A DNA stretch of 64,000 bases from Faecalicatena faecalis (lineage in GTDB: Bacteria; Bacillota; Clostridia; Lachnospirales; Lachnospiraceae): positions 38,525 to 102,524 of the forward strand of contig NZ_JABACJ020000020.1 in assembly GCF_012524165.2 (NCBI RefSeq). The letters run 5' to 3'. The position numbers were made by a program, and so were the translations under genes. Positions 51,769 through 58,997 of this stretch are shown one piece after another. Every line of letters starts with the position of its first letter. The first letter of the stretch is position 1. The notes beneath the pieces are model-generated. The model was given only the letters and a program-made list of their open reading frames with translations, ran no database searches and was not told the origin of the DNA.

Positions 51769-53244
51769 ATGGCAGAAACGTTATGGAATGGATTGACATC
51801 AGCTTATAATTTTGTCATGGATAATCTGTTCATCATCAATATTTTTCTTTCTCTGGTCATTATTTTCTTTCAGAGACGTTCCCCGCAAACTGTGTGGACT
51901 TGGCTTCTTTTGCTCTATTTTATCCCGATTCTTGGATTTATTCTTTATCTGGTCATCGGACAGGATTTCCATAAGAGCAGGATGTTCAAGGCAAAGGAGA
52001 TAGAAGGAGAGCTGAAATATGCGGTCCGGAGGCAAGAGGAGACAATATATAGGAAGCAGCTAAGACTTGCGAATCCTGAGATGGCAAGATTCAAGGATCT
52101 GATTCTTTATAATCTGGAGGCGGGCGAAGCGGTACTGACGGATAATAACGATGTGCGTATCTATACGGACGGAAAAGAAAAGTTCCGCGCATTGATTGAT
52201 GAGATGAAGCAGGCAAAACGTTATATCCATATGCAGTATTACATTATCCGTAACGATGAATTATGGCAGGAGATAGAGCCTGTATTGATAGAGAAGGCCA
52301 AAGAAGGCATTGAGGTCAGGGTATTATTTGACAGCATGGGATGCCGGACGATGCATAATAAAGATTGGGAGCGGCTGGAAAAGGGCGGCGTACAGGTCGC
52401 AGAGTTCTTCCCGGCGCTTTTAGGGCAGCTTCAGCTCCGTGTGAATTACCGAAATCATAGGAAGATCGTGGTGATTGACGGACGTGTAGGTTTTGTCGGT
52501 GGATTTAATGTGGGAAGAGAGTATCTGGGTCTGGATAAGAAGTTCGGTTACTGGCGGGATACCCATCTTTGTATTGAGGGGGCGGCGGTCACCTCACTGG
52601 CAGTACGTTTTGTGCTGGATTGGAACTACGCGGCGAAGGAGAATCTGTTCTTACAGGATCATCTGTTCGAAATCCCCGATTATGTGAGGAACGGGCATGA
52701 TCCGGTGCAGATTATTTCCAGCGGGCCGGACTCCCAGACAAAGACGATACATGATAACTATCTTCGCCTCATCCACAGTGCGAAGGAACATATCTATCTG
52801 CAGACGCCTTATTTTATCCCGGACGATTCTATTTTTGATGCATTGAAGATTGCAAGCCGTTCTGGAATCGATGTGCGGATCATGGTACCATGTAAGCCAG
52901 ATCATCCATTCGTTTACTGGGCAACGTATTCCTATCTCGGGGATATGGTGGCAGCAGGTGCGAAGTGCTATGTATATGATAACGGTTTCCTTCATGCTAA
53001 GACGCTGAGCGTGGACGGAATGGTGGCTTGTGTGGGAACTGCTAATATGGATATCCGCAGCTTTGGGCTGAATTTCGAGGTCAACGCAGTTGTGTACAGT
53101 GAGAGGACCGTACAGCGTCTGGAACGTGCCTTTGAGAATGATATGACAAAATGTACCCATGTGACACGTAAGGTATATGATCAGAGAGGCTTGATCATTC
53201 GGGTGAAGGAGCAGTTCTCGAGACTTCTTTCTCCGCTGCTGTAA
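51769..53244 (+). CDS. cls: Cardiolipin synthase
   Basis: A 491-residue membrane enzyme that condenses two phosphatidylglycerols into cardiolipin. Two N-terminal membrane helices (about 15-65, with SPQTVWTWLLLLYFIPILGFILYL) precede two phospholipase D motifs: NYRNHRKIVVIDGRVGFVGG (HxKxxxxD, near residue 228) and FLHAKTLSVDGMVACVGTANMDIRS (near residue 404). All HKD residues are present and the length is normal. Site AAGGAGTTTTAATTTT. Confidence 0.94.
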   Translation: MAETLWNGLTSAYNFVMDNLFIINIFLSLVIIFFQRRSPQTVWTWLLLLYFIPILGFILYLVIGQDFHKSRMFKAKEIEGELKYAVRRQEETIYRKQLRLANPEMARFKDLILYNLEAGEAVLTDNNDVRIYTDGKEKFRALIDEMKQAKRYIHMQYYIIRNDELWQEIEPVLIEKAKEGIEVRVLFDSMGCRTMHNKDWERLEKGGVQVAEFFPALLGQLQLRVNYRNHRKIVVIDGRVGFVGGFNVGREYLGLDKKFGYWRDTHLCIEGAAVTSLAVRFVLDWNYAAKENLFLQDHLFEIPDYVRNGHDPVQIISSGPDSQTKTIHDNYLRLIHSAKEHIYLQTPYFIPDDSIFDALKIASRSGIDVRIMVPCKPDHPFVYWATYSYLGDMVAAGAKCYVYDNGFLHAKTLSVDGMVACVGTANMDIRSFGLNFEVNAVVYSERTVQRLERAFENDMTKCTHVTRKVYDQRGLIIRVKEQFSRLLSPLL

Positions 53245-53398
53245 TATTTTGGCTGGTGGGAATAGGAGATACTGTGAAAAGTCTATGAACCCCCTTTAAA
53301 ATAGGAAGAAAATGTGATATAACGGTAAAGTATGCAGACTGGACGGCAGGTATTGCGTTTCTGCACGAATATAGAGAAGGACAACATGAGGTGAAAGA

Positions 53399-54466
53399 AT
53401 GAAGAAGAGATTATTGGCACTGACAATGAGTGTTTTGATGGCAGCATCGCTTGCAGGCTGCAGCAAACAGCTTTCTAATGAATATATTACGGTCAAGCAG
53501 TATGACGGGCTTGAGGTTCCGAAGGCAGAAGCAACAGAGGTGACGGACGTAGATGTTGAGAATTCGATCAATGGCCGGCTTTCTGCAGCAGCGACTACAG
53601 AGGAGATAACAGACCGTGCAGCACAGGACGGTGATACGGTGAATATCGATTATAAAGGAACTGTGGATGGAGCAGAGTTTGAAGGCGGTTCTGCACAGGG
53701 CAGTGACCTTGTTTTAGGTTCAGGCAGCTTTATCGGAGCCAATGGTGATTATAAGGGATTCGAGGAGCAGATCGTCGGACACAACATAGGAGAGACATTT
53801 GATATTACAGTACAGTTCCCGGAGAACTACCCTGATATGGCGAATAAAGTTGCTGTATTCAACATTAAGCTCAATAAGATTTCTGTTCAGCATGTTCCGG
53901 AATTGACGGATAAGTGGGTCAAGGAGAATAGTGAAAAATCCAAGACTGTGGAAGAGTATAAGAAGGAAGTCAAGAAGGAACTGGAAAAGAACAATAAGGA
54001 GAGCGTAAAGAGCACTCTGCAGAATAGTGTTATGGAGGCTCTCGTAGATCAGATCGAGGTGAAGAAGCTGCCGGAGGATCAGGTCAAGGATCAGATGGCA
54101 TCCATTGAATCCTACTATCAGCAGATGGCAGCTGTTTACGGGATGGAGTTCGAGGATTTCCGTGACCAGATGATGCAGATGTCTGAGGATGATTTTAACA
54201 AAGAGTCCAAGAATGCAGCCGAGACAGCAGTGAAAAGAAAGCTGGCATGTGAACTGATTGCGAAGAAGAAGAATCTGGAGCCTTCTGACAAGGAATATGA
54301 GAAGCAGATCAAGGAATACGCCGGAGATCAGGATGTAAAGGAGTTCAAGGAGCAGGTTGGAGAAGATGTGTTAAAGAATACGATCCTGCAGCAGAAGGTT
54401 GCAGAATATCTTGTTGATAATTGTGTGCAGGTGGAGCAGACCAACAGTACTGAGGAAGCAAAATAA
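53399..54466 (+). CDS. Trigger factor-like lipoprotein peptidyl-prolyl isomerase
   Basis: A 355-residue lipoprotein. Signal peptide KKRLLALTMSVLMAASLAGC with lipobox LAGC (Cys20). Residues about 75-165 form an FKBP-type isomerase domain (AQDGDTVNIDYKGTVDGAEFEGG and GFEEQIVGHNIGETFDITVQFPENY), followed by a long helical, lysine- and glutamate-rich part (about 175-345) like the C-terminal chaperone arms of trigger factor. The N-terminal ribosome-binding domain of cytosolic trigger factor is missing. It should act as a foldase outside the membrane. GAGGTGAAAG precedes the ATG. Confidence 0.85.
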   Translation: MKKRLLALTMSVLMAASLAGCSKQLSNEYITVKQYDGLEVPKAEATEVTDVDVENSINGRLSAAATTEEITDRAAQDGDTVNIDYKGTVDGAEFEGGSAQGSDLVLGSGSFIGANGDYKGFEEQIVGHNIGETFDITVQFPENYPDMANKVAVFNIKLNKISVQHVPELTDKWVKENSEKSKTVEEYKKEVKKELEKNNKESVKSTLQNSVMEALVDQIEVKKLPEDQVKDQMASIESYYQQMAAVYGMEFEDFRDQMMQMSEDDFNKESKNAAETAVKRKLACELIAKKKNLEPSDKEYEKQIKEYAGDQDVKEFKEQVGEDVLKNTILQQKVAEYLVDNCVQVEQTNSTEEAK

Positions 54467-54486
54467 AAGAGATTCGACAAATTTCG

Positions 54487-54522
54487 ACAAATAAAGTCCT
54501 GAAAAATTACAAATAAAGTCCT
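54487..54522 (+). repeat. 14-bp direct repeat upstream of the HPr-like gene
   Basis: ACAAATAAAGTCCT occurs at 54487-54500 and 54509-54522, a 22-base period, with an additional short repeat TTCGACAAA at 54475 and 54483 next to it. A period near two DNA turns suggests protein binding on one face. The sites lie 70-110 bases before the gene at 54596. Confidence 0.6.
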
Positions 54523-54595
54523 TGCTTTCTGGGAATAAATCCCAGTATTATGGATAGAATAATCATATACACAAAGTAAAGGAGGAAAACAGGAC

Positions 54596-54838
54596 ATGCA
54601 AAAAGTTGAAATTTGTTTTCGCCGGCCAGAAGATATTACTGAGTTTGTGGATATAATGAATCAGTATGAATACGATATTGACCTGAAAAGTGGAAAAAAT
54701 ATAGTAGATGCGAAATCCCTTCTGGGAGTGATTGCAATCAGCAAGGCGGACGGAGTAGAACTTGTCATCCATAGTGATGACTGTGCGGAACTTTTGGAGA
54801 AGATCCAGGGGTATGCACGTAGCAGGAAGATAGCATAA
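54596..54838 (+). CDS. HPr-like protein lacking the phospho-histidine
   Basis: An 80-residue protein with the HPr fold pattern: MQKVEICFRRPEDITEFVDIM, then IVDAKSLLGVIAISKADGVELVI and AELLEKIQGY. VDAKSLLGVI aligns with the regulatory Ser46 region of HPr, so the serine is kept, but the segment that would carry His15 has no histidine. This combination is that of Crh, the catabolite-repression HPr of Bacillus. Site AAAGGAGGAAAAC. It could be a co-effector of CcpA-type regulators; not shown. Confidence 0.8.
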   Translation: MQKVEICFRRPEDITEFVDIMNQYEYDIDLKSGKNIVDAKSLLGVIAISKADGVELVIHSDDCAELLEKIQGYARSRKIA

Positions 54839-54852
54839 TATAGCAACATCAA

Positions 54853-54888
54853 GAAAGTAGAGGAGCGGATAGCGAATATCCGCTTTAA
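54853..54888. repeat. 36-base dispersed hairpin repeat, family 2 copy 3
   Basis: GAAAGTAGAGGAGCGGAT followed by AGCGAATATCCGCTTTAA. AGCGGATA and TATCCGCT are perfect complements with a GCGAA loop, the best-paired of the three copies. It lies between the convergent HPr-like and LacI genes. Confidence 0.7.
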
Positions 54889-54904
54889 CGAAGACACATA
54901 TGAG

Positions 54905-54935
54905 AATCCCCGGTATCGTTATGATGCCGGGGATT
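54905..54935. terminator. Hairpin between convergent HPr-like and LacI genes
   Basis: AATCCCCGG (54905-54913) and CCGGGGATT (54927-54935), extended inward by four further pairs. T-runs are weak on both strands, so termination is likely but not certain. Confidence 0.6.
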
Positions 54936-54953
54936 TAATCGTTAGAAGAGTTT

Positions 54954-55988
54954 TTAAGGCTCTTGATAGTGCTGGGTCGTATTGCGGACAATAAGAGTGG
55001 GCTCTATGATCACTCGCTTTGGTTCCTTGGGCGGATCAGTTAACAACTGAAGCATAAGATCAGCCGCCTCCTTGCTCATGGTTTCTACATGCTGGCTTAC
55101 TGTGGTCAACTGTATCTGATGCAGGCTGGAATAAGCGATATCATCGAAGCTGACAATAGAGATGTCATCGGGGATGCGAATGCCATGTTCGCCGCAGTAA
55201 TTCATGAATCCGAGCGCAAGCAGATCATTGGCAATTAAAAACGCGGACGGGCGCTGTTTCGTCTCCCGGGGCGTGCTAAAAATGCTTTCTGCAGCTTGGT
55301 AGCCTGTATTCATTCTCCAGTCCAGATCATACAGGCAGTAATCAGCATGATAATCCAACTGATAGTTATTCAATGCCTGCTGAAATCCCTGAAAACGTTG
55401 TGAAGAGGCGCTGGAGCTTTTGTTCTGTCCGGCAAGAAAGCCGATTCTTTTGTGTCCCAGATTAATCAGATGCCTCGCCGCAATATAACCAGCCTGGAAG
55501 TTGTCTGTTACGATCAGGGGGCCGTTATAGTGCTTGGTGATACGGTTCACAAGGAGGACGGGGATATCAAGATGTCCCAGATACTTGTCAGCCTCCTCAC
55601 TGTTCACGGTCACGAGTATGATACCGGAATAGTTGTACTGTTCTGCAAACTGGATAAACTGTTTTTCTTTTTTATAGTCATATTCACTGTTAAATGTCGT
55701 TACGATGAATCCCTTTGTGTCCAGTGCCTTCTGGATGCCAAAGGCCAGATCGGCATAAAAAGGATTCCTGATATCTCCTAAGATCAGGGCTACCATATTG
55801 CTGCGTCCGCGGCTTAAACTTTGTGCTACTGTGTTGGGACGGTATCCTATTTCATCTACGAATTCAAGGATCTGCTTACGTACAGAGTCACTGACTCCAG
55901 GAGCATTGTTCATTGCCCGTGATACGGTAGATGGTGAAACCCCAAGCATTTTTGCTACCTGCGAGATGGTGTAAGGTTTTTCACTCAT
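54954..55988 (-). CDS. LacI family transcriptional regulator
   Basis: A 344-residue repressor. The N-terminal helix-turn-helix and hinge (YTISQVAKMLGVSPSTVSRAMNN, then GYRPNTVAQSLSRGRSNMVAL) are followed by a periplasmic-binding-like effector domain (about 60-335). ATG after AGGAGGCAGATT. Its neighbours on the minus strand are a symporter and, divergently, CoA-linked genes whose promoters share GAAAACG and TTGCGT elements; these are the likely operators. The effector is unknown. Confidence 0.92.
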   Translation of the reverse strand: MSEKPYTISQVAKMLGVSPSTVSRAMNNAPGVSDSVRKQILEFVDEIGYRPNTVAQSLSRGRSNMVALILGDIRNPFYADLAFGIQKALDTKGFIVTTFNSEYDYKKEKQFIQFAEQYNYSGIILVTVNSEEADKYLGHLDIPVLLVNRITKHYNGPLIVTDNFQAGYIAARHLINLGHKRIGFLAGQNKSSSASSQRFQGFQQALNNYQLDYHADYCLYDLDWRMNTGYQAAESIFSTPRETKQRPSAFLIANDLLALGFMNYCGEHGIRIPDDISIVSFDDIAYSSLHQIQLTTVSQHVETMSKEAADLMLQLLTDPPKEPKRVIIEPTLIVRNTTQHYQEP

Positions 55989-56094
55989 AATCTGCCTCCT
56001 AATAAGCGGGAATATTAAGCATACTTTCTATTTTCTGCTATTGTGTTTATTATACCGCGTGACATGGAAAAAGGAAAGCGGTTACTTAGAAAAA

Positions 56095-56121
56095 CCTCCC
56101 GGCATAAAAGAGTCCGGGAGG
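56095..56121 (-). terminator. Terminator after the 199-residue protein gene
   Basis: CCTCCCGG (56095-56102) pairs with CCGGGAGG (56114-56121); the minus-strand reading continues into TTTTTCTAA. Confidence 0.8.
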
Positions 56122-56147
56122 CTGGAAGTGTTTGATGTTTAAACTGA

Positions 56148-56747
56148 TTAATGACAGGTCAGTGAAAATAAGATTTCTTTGTAGATCTCGTTTTTCTTAT
56201 CGAAATCCTCAGGTGTGGAAGCTATATTTGCAATGACAAGCCGTTTTGTTACAGGGCAGTAGGTAGTGAGCTGCATAGCCATGATTGTTTCTTCCTGTCC
56301 CATAGAGCGGTAAACAGAGTGATTAGCACGTATGGAAGAGTACATAAGGTACGCTTTATGCGGCATATTATCAAGTGGCTCTATGGAAAGAATCTCAAAA
56401 TGGTCTTTTTTATTTTTCTTTTGTTTCTTTTCATACTGTCTCTGGACCTCTTCCATGTATTCGTCGATGTTCGTATCCTTTTTCAACTTTGCCCAACGAA
56501 GGGAGAGAGAAGCCTGATCAGCACATTTTTTGTCAGCGGAGCGGTCGATCTTTGCAAAACCATCATGGAATGCAAAGGATTTGCTCGGGTTTACGAAAAC
56601 ATGCCATGTATCAGGATGTTTGATACCTACCTGATATACCTGAAATGGAATCAGGTTATATGTATCGGGTACTAATTCATGCAGTTCAGATTCCTGTTCT
56701 GTTTCTTTTTCAGCTAAGTTTGTCCTTGTTAATAATTTAAACATCAT
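56148..56747 (-). CDS. Hypothetical protein
   Basis: A 199-residue cytosolic protein of no family I recognise. No signal peptide or membrane segment; a lysine-rich helical stretch (EVQRQYEKKQKKNKKDHFE) lies near residue 110, and the last third is strand-rich (KAYLMYSSIRANHSVYRSMG...TTYCPVTKRLVIANIAST), a little like the lipid- or ligand-binding folds used by small DUF proteins. GGAGGTCGTAA precedes two adjacent ATGs. It follows the symporter gene by 28 bases, so it is the last gene of that operon. Confidence 0.65.
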   Translation of the reverse strand: MMFKLLTRTNLAEKETEQESELHELVPDTYNLIPFQVYQVGIKHPDTWHVFVNPSKSFAFHDGFAKIDRSADKKCADQASLSLRWAKLKKDTNIDEYMEEVQRQYEKKQKKNKKDHFEILSIEPLDNMPHKAYLMYSSIRANHSVYRSMGQEETIMAMQLTTYCPVTKRLVIANIASTPEDFDKKNEIYKEILFSLTCH

Positions 56748-56775
56748 TTACGACCTCCAATTTTAAAATAAAATA

Positions 56776-58329
56776 TTATTTTTCGTTTACAGCAGCAATT
56801 GTAGCGTCTGTCAAAGAAGTAAGCTCAGCACCAGAGTAGATGATAGAATCGATTCTGGTATGATATTTTGCGATGATTTCCTCTGGTACTTTTGTGCAGA
56901 GACTTACGATAACCAATAATGCTGTGTTGACTACAAGTGCCCAGATCAAAGCGGAGAATCCAAGCGGCGGTGTTACTATAAATGTAAAGATAATTGCTAC
57001 GATCAGACCGGATACAGTTCCTGCGATTGCACCTTCCTTGGTAGCCTTTTTCCAGAATAATCCGGCAACAGTTGCTGGAAGGATCTGGGCAAAGAACGGT
57101 GAAGAAAGCTTATATGCATAATCTGTAATAGAAGCTGGTCTGACAGCTACGATAATAAGTGTGATGATCATCAGCACCAATAATACGATACGGCCAAACT
57201 TTACAACCTGTTTTGAATCTGAGGATCTTCCCTTTAATTCGTAAACATGATGCAGGTAGATATCTCTTGAAGCCATTGCACTTGCGGATAAGAGCAGAGA
57301 GTCTGCTGTGGATACACCGAAAGCGAAGAGGCAGAGCAAGGAGATAAATGCAATAAACGGAGGAGCATACTGTGTAGACAGTACTGCTACGATGTTGTCT
57401 GGTTTGTCAAAGCCTGCACCTAAGATAGCAGGAGCAAGGATTGCACCGATTAATACGATTGGTGTATATACTAAAACGTAGGAAATCGGCATAGCCCATG
57501 ACATCTGACGGAAGTTCTCTTTGCTGGATGCAACAAAGGTTCTCATGAAAATGTGAGGCCATACTACTGTTGCGATAGCTCCGGTCAAGGCGTTTCCTAC
57601 GATACCTTTCCAATCAAATGCACCGTTAGGACCAGGTGTGGAAAGAATGTCAAAGGTACCATTCTGTCTCATAATATCAACTGCTTCTACGAACCCGCCA
57701 TTCGGGAAGTAGTGCATTGTCAGATAAACGATAAGTGTTAATAATGTACCAAAACCAAGGCACATATGGAAGGTATCCATCCAGGCAACAGATCCCATAC
57801 CGCCTCCGATGATATGAAGGGATACAACGATCGTACCTACGGCAACAGCGATAACATAAGGTACCATTCCTTCTGTTGTTACTACGACAGCATCACCGAT
57901 GGCAATGAGCTGCATTGCTACATACGGGATGATGAAAAGAATCAGTACGATGGATACGAGCAGGCCATAACCTTCTGAATAATATCTGGATCTTAAATAA
58001 TCAACTGGTGTAGTGAAACCGTACTCTTTTCCAAGAAGCCACAGGCGGTAACCAAGAATAACGAACATAAGTCCGGCTACCATACCACCGGTATTGGAAT
58101 AAAATCCGATTCCGTCTTTATAAATTCCTGATGGTGCTCCGTAAAAGGCAAGAGCACTGAATACGGAGATTGATGTGGTACATAATAGGACGAAAGGATT
58201 CAGTCCTCTGTCTGCAGTGAAGAACTTTTCAGATGATTCACTGGTTGATTTGAAGGAACGAAAGCCGTGCCATACAATAAAGATAGCATATGCCAAAATT
58301 CCCAAACTAATAAATACTGCTGGTTTCAT
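56776..58329 (-). CDS. Sodium:solute symporter family transporter
   Basis: A 517-residue SSS transporter with about 13 membrane segments. Family features: the N-terminal FFTADRGLNPFVLLCTTSISVFSALAFYGAPSGIYKDGIG, VDYLRSRYYSEGYG, and GVSTADSLLLSASAMASRDIYLH, which matches the family's Na-site helix. With a DUF3311-type small partner upstream it resembles the PanF/monocarboxylate-type symporters. The divergent acyl-CoA genes suggest a carboxylic acid as substrate. AAGGAGGATAATATA precedes the ATG. Confidence 0.9.
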   Translation of the reverse strand: MKPAVFISLGILAYAIFIVWHGFRSFKSTSESSEKFFTADRGLNPFVLLCTTSISVFSALAFYGAPSGIYKDGIGFYSNTGGMVAGLMFVILGYRLWLLGKEYGFTTPVDYLRSRYYSEGYGLLVSIVLILFIIPYVAMQLIAIGDAVVVTTEGMVPYVIAVAVGTIVVSLHIIGGGMGSVAWMDTFHMCLGFGTLLTLIVYLTMHYFPNGGFVEAVDIMRQNGTFDILSTPGPNGAFDWKGIVGNALTGAIATVVWPHIFMRTFVASSKENFRQMSWAMPISYVLVYTPIVLIGAILAPAILGAGFDKPDNIVAVLSTQYAPPFIAFISLLCLFAFGVSTADSLLLSASAMASRDIYLHHVYELKGRSSDSKQVVKFGRIVLLVLMIITLIIVAVRPASITDYAYKLSSPFFAQILPATVAGLFWKKATKEGAIAGTVSGLIVAIIFTFIVTPPLGFSALIWALVVNTALLVIVSLCTKVPEEIIAKYHTRIDSIIYSGAELTSLTDATIAAVNEK

Positions 58330-58379
58330 TATATTATCCTCCTTATTTCTCTTTTGTCATAGATCCATTACTTTTTAAA

Positions 58380-58592
58380 TCATGATTTCACATGCTTTTG
58401 TGTGTTGAAAAAAGCATTAAAGTAAATTCCCCAGACAATCGCTGCCGGTACTGGCAGGAAGAGCAGGATACAGAGCTGCAGAGGCAGCCATCCGAATAAG
58501 ATCGGATTAGGCAGGAAGGTTACCAGGATGTAATCTACAAAGAAATAAATGATATTGAAGATTACAAATGCAATTTTTGAGCTCTTTTTCAT
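58380..58592 (-). CDS. DUF3311-type small symporter partner
   Basis: A 70-residue membrane protein with two hydrophobic segments (IAFVIFNIIYFFVDYILVTFLPNPILFGWLPLQLCILLFLPVPAAIVWGIYF). Small proteins of this kind with the FGWLPLQL pattern are regularly encoded just before SSS transporters and are thought to be accessory subunits. It lies 50 bases before the symporter gene in the same direction. Site AAAGGAGTAAAATT. Confidence 0.8.
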   Translation of the reverse strand: MKKSSKIAFVIFNIIYFFVDYILVTFLPNPILFGWLPLQLCILLFLPVPAAIVWGIYFNAFFNTQKHVKS

Positions 58593-58677
58593 AATTTTAC
58601 TCCTTTCTTTAAAAGTAGTTCTTTGAAAAGACAGTCATGCGACAAGAAAACGATAACTGAAATCGTTAAAAATGTGT

Positions 58678-58738
58678 ACGCAATCGATTTCTTGCGTTTT
58701 CTGGTTATGATAATAGCACAGTTGATTTTAGAAAACAA
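58678..58738 (-). promoter_or_regulatory. Promoter and operator of the symporter operon
   Basis: On the minus strand TTGTTT (58733-58738), a 17-base spacer and TATTAT (58710-58715). Just past the predicted start come AGAAAACG (58695-58702) and an inverted repeat ACGCAA / TTGCGT (58678-58683 and 58692-58697). Another inverted repeat AACGAT / ATCGTT lies at 58649-58667. These suit a LacI-family or CcpA operator. The 405-base gap 58593-58997 holds this and the divergent promoter, and no gene I can support. Confidence 0.6.
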
Positions 58739-58903
58739 TATTTTTGCCGAAAATGAAAACGAATTGTATAATAAATATAAAAACACACCATGTAAATTGT
58801 GCAAAAGTGATAAAAATGGTTTTCGTGCACTTATTATAGGAAGAAAACGTAAATAAAGGAAAAATACACAAAAAAGTCCTGAAATATATGGGAAAAATGC
58901 ACA

Positions 58904-58963
58904 TTGACGAAAAAAAGAGAGTTTGATACTATGTAGAAAAGAGAAAACGGTTGCGTAAAACCG
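58904..58963 (+). promoter_or_regulatory. Promoter and operator of the acyl-CoA operon
   Basis: TTGACG (58904-58909), a 17-base spacer and TACTAT (58927-58932), a good housekeeping promoter. AGAAAACG (58942-58949) and the inverted repeat CGGTT-GCGTAA-AACCG (58948-58963) sit over and just after the start, mirroring the divergent promoter. Further GAAAACG copies lie at 58755-58761 and 58843-58849. Confidence 0.65.
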
Positions 58964-58997
58964 GAAATTGGAATCTGCGATAGTAAGGAGGAGAAAA

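Noticed and set aside
5162..54888. Short palindromic repeats as a CRISPR array
   Set aside because: Copies are dispersed or paired rather than regularly spaced, with no spacer pattern and no cas genes.
58623..58856. Small plus-strand frame (77 codons) in the symporter/acyl-CoA intergenic region
   Set aside because: No Shine-Dalgarno sequence before its ATG, and it overlaps the operator and promoter elements of the divergent operon.
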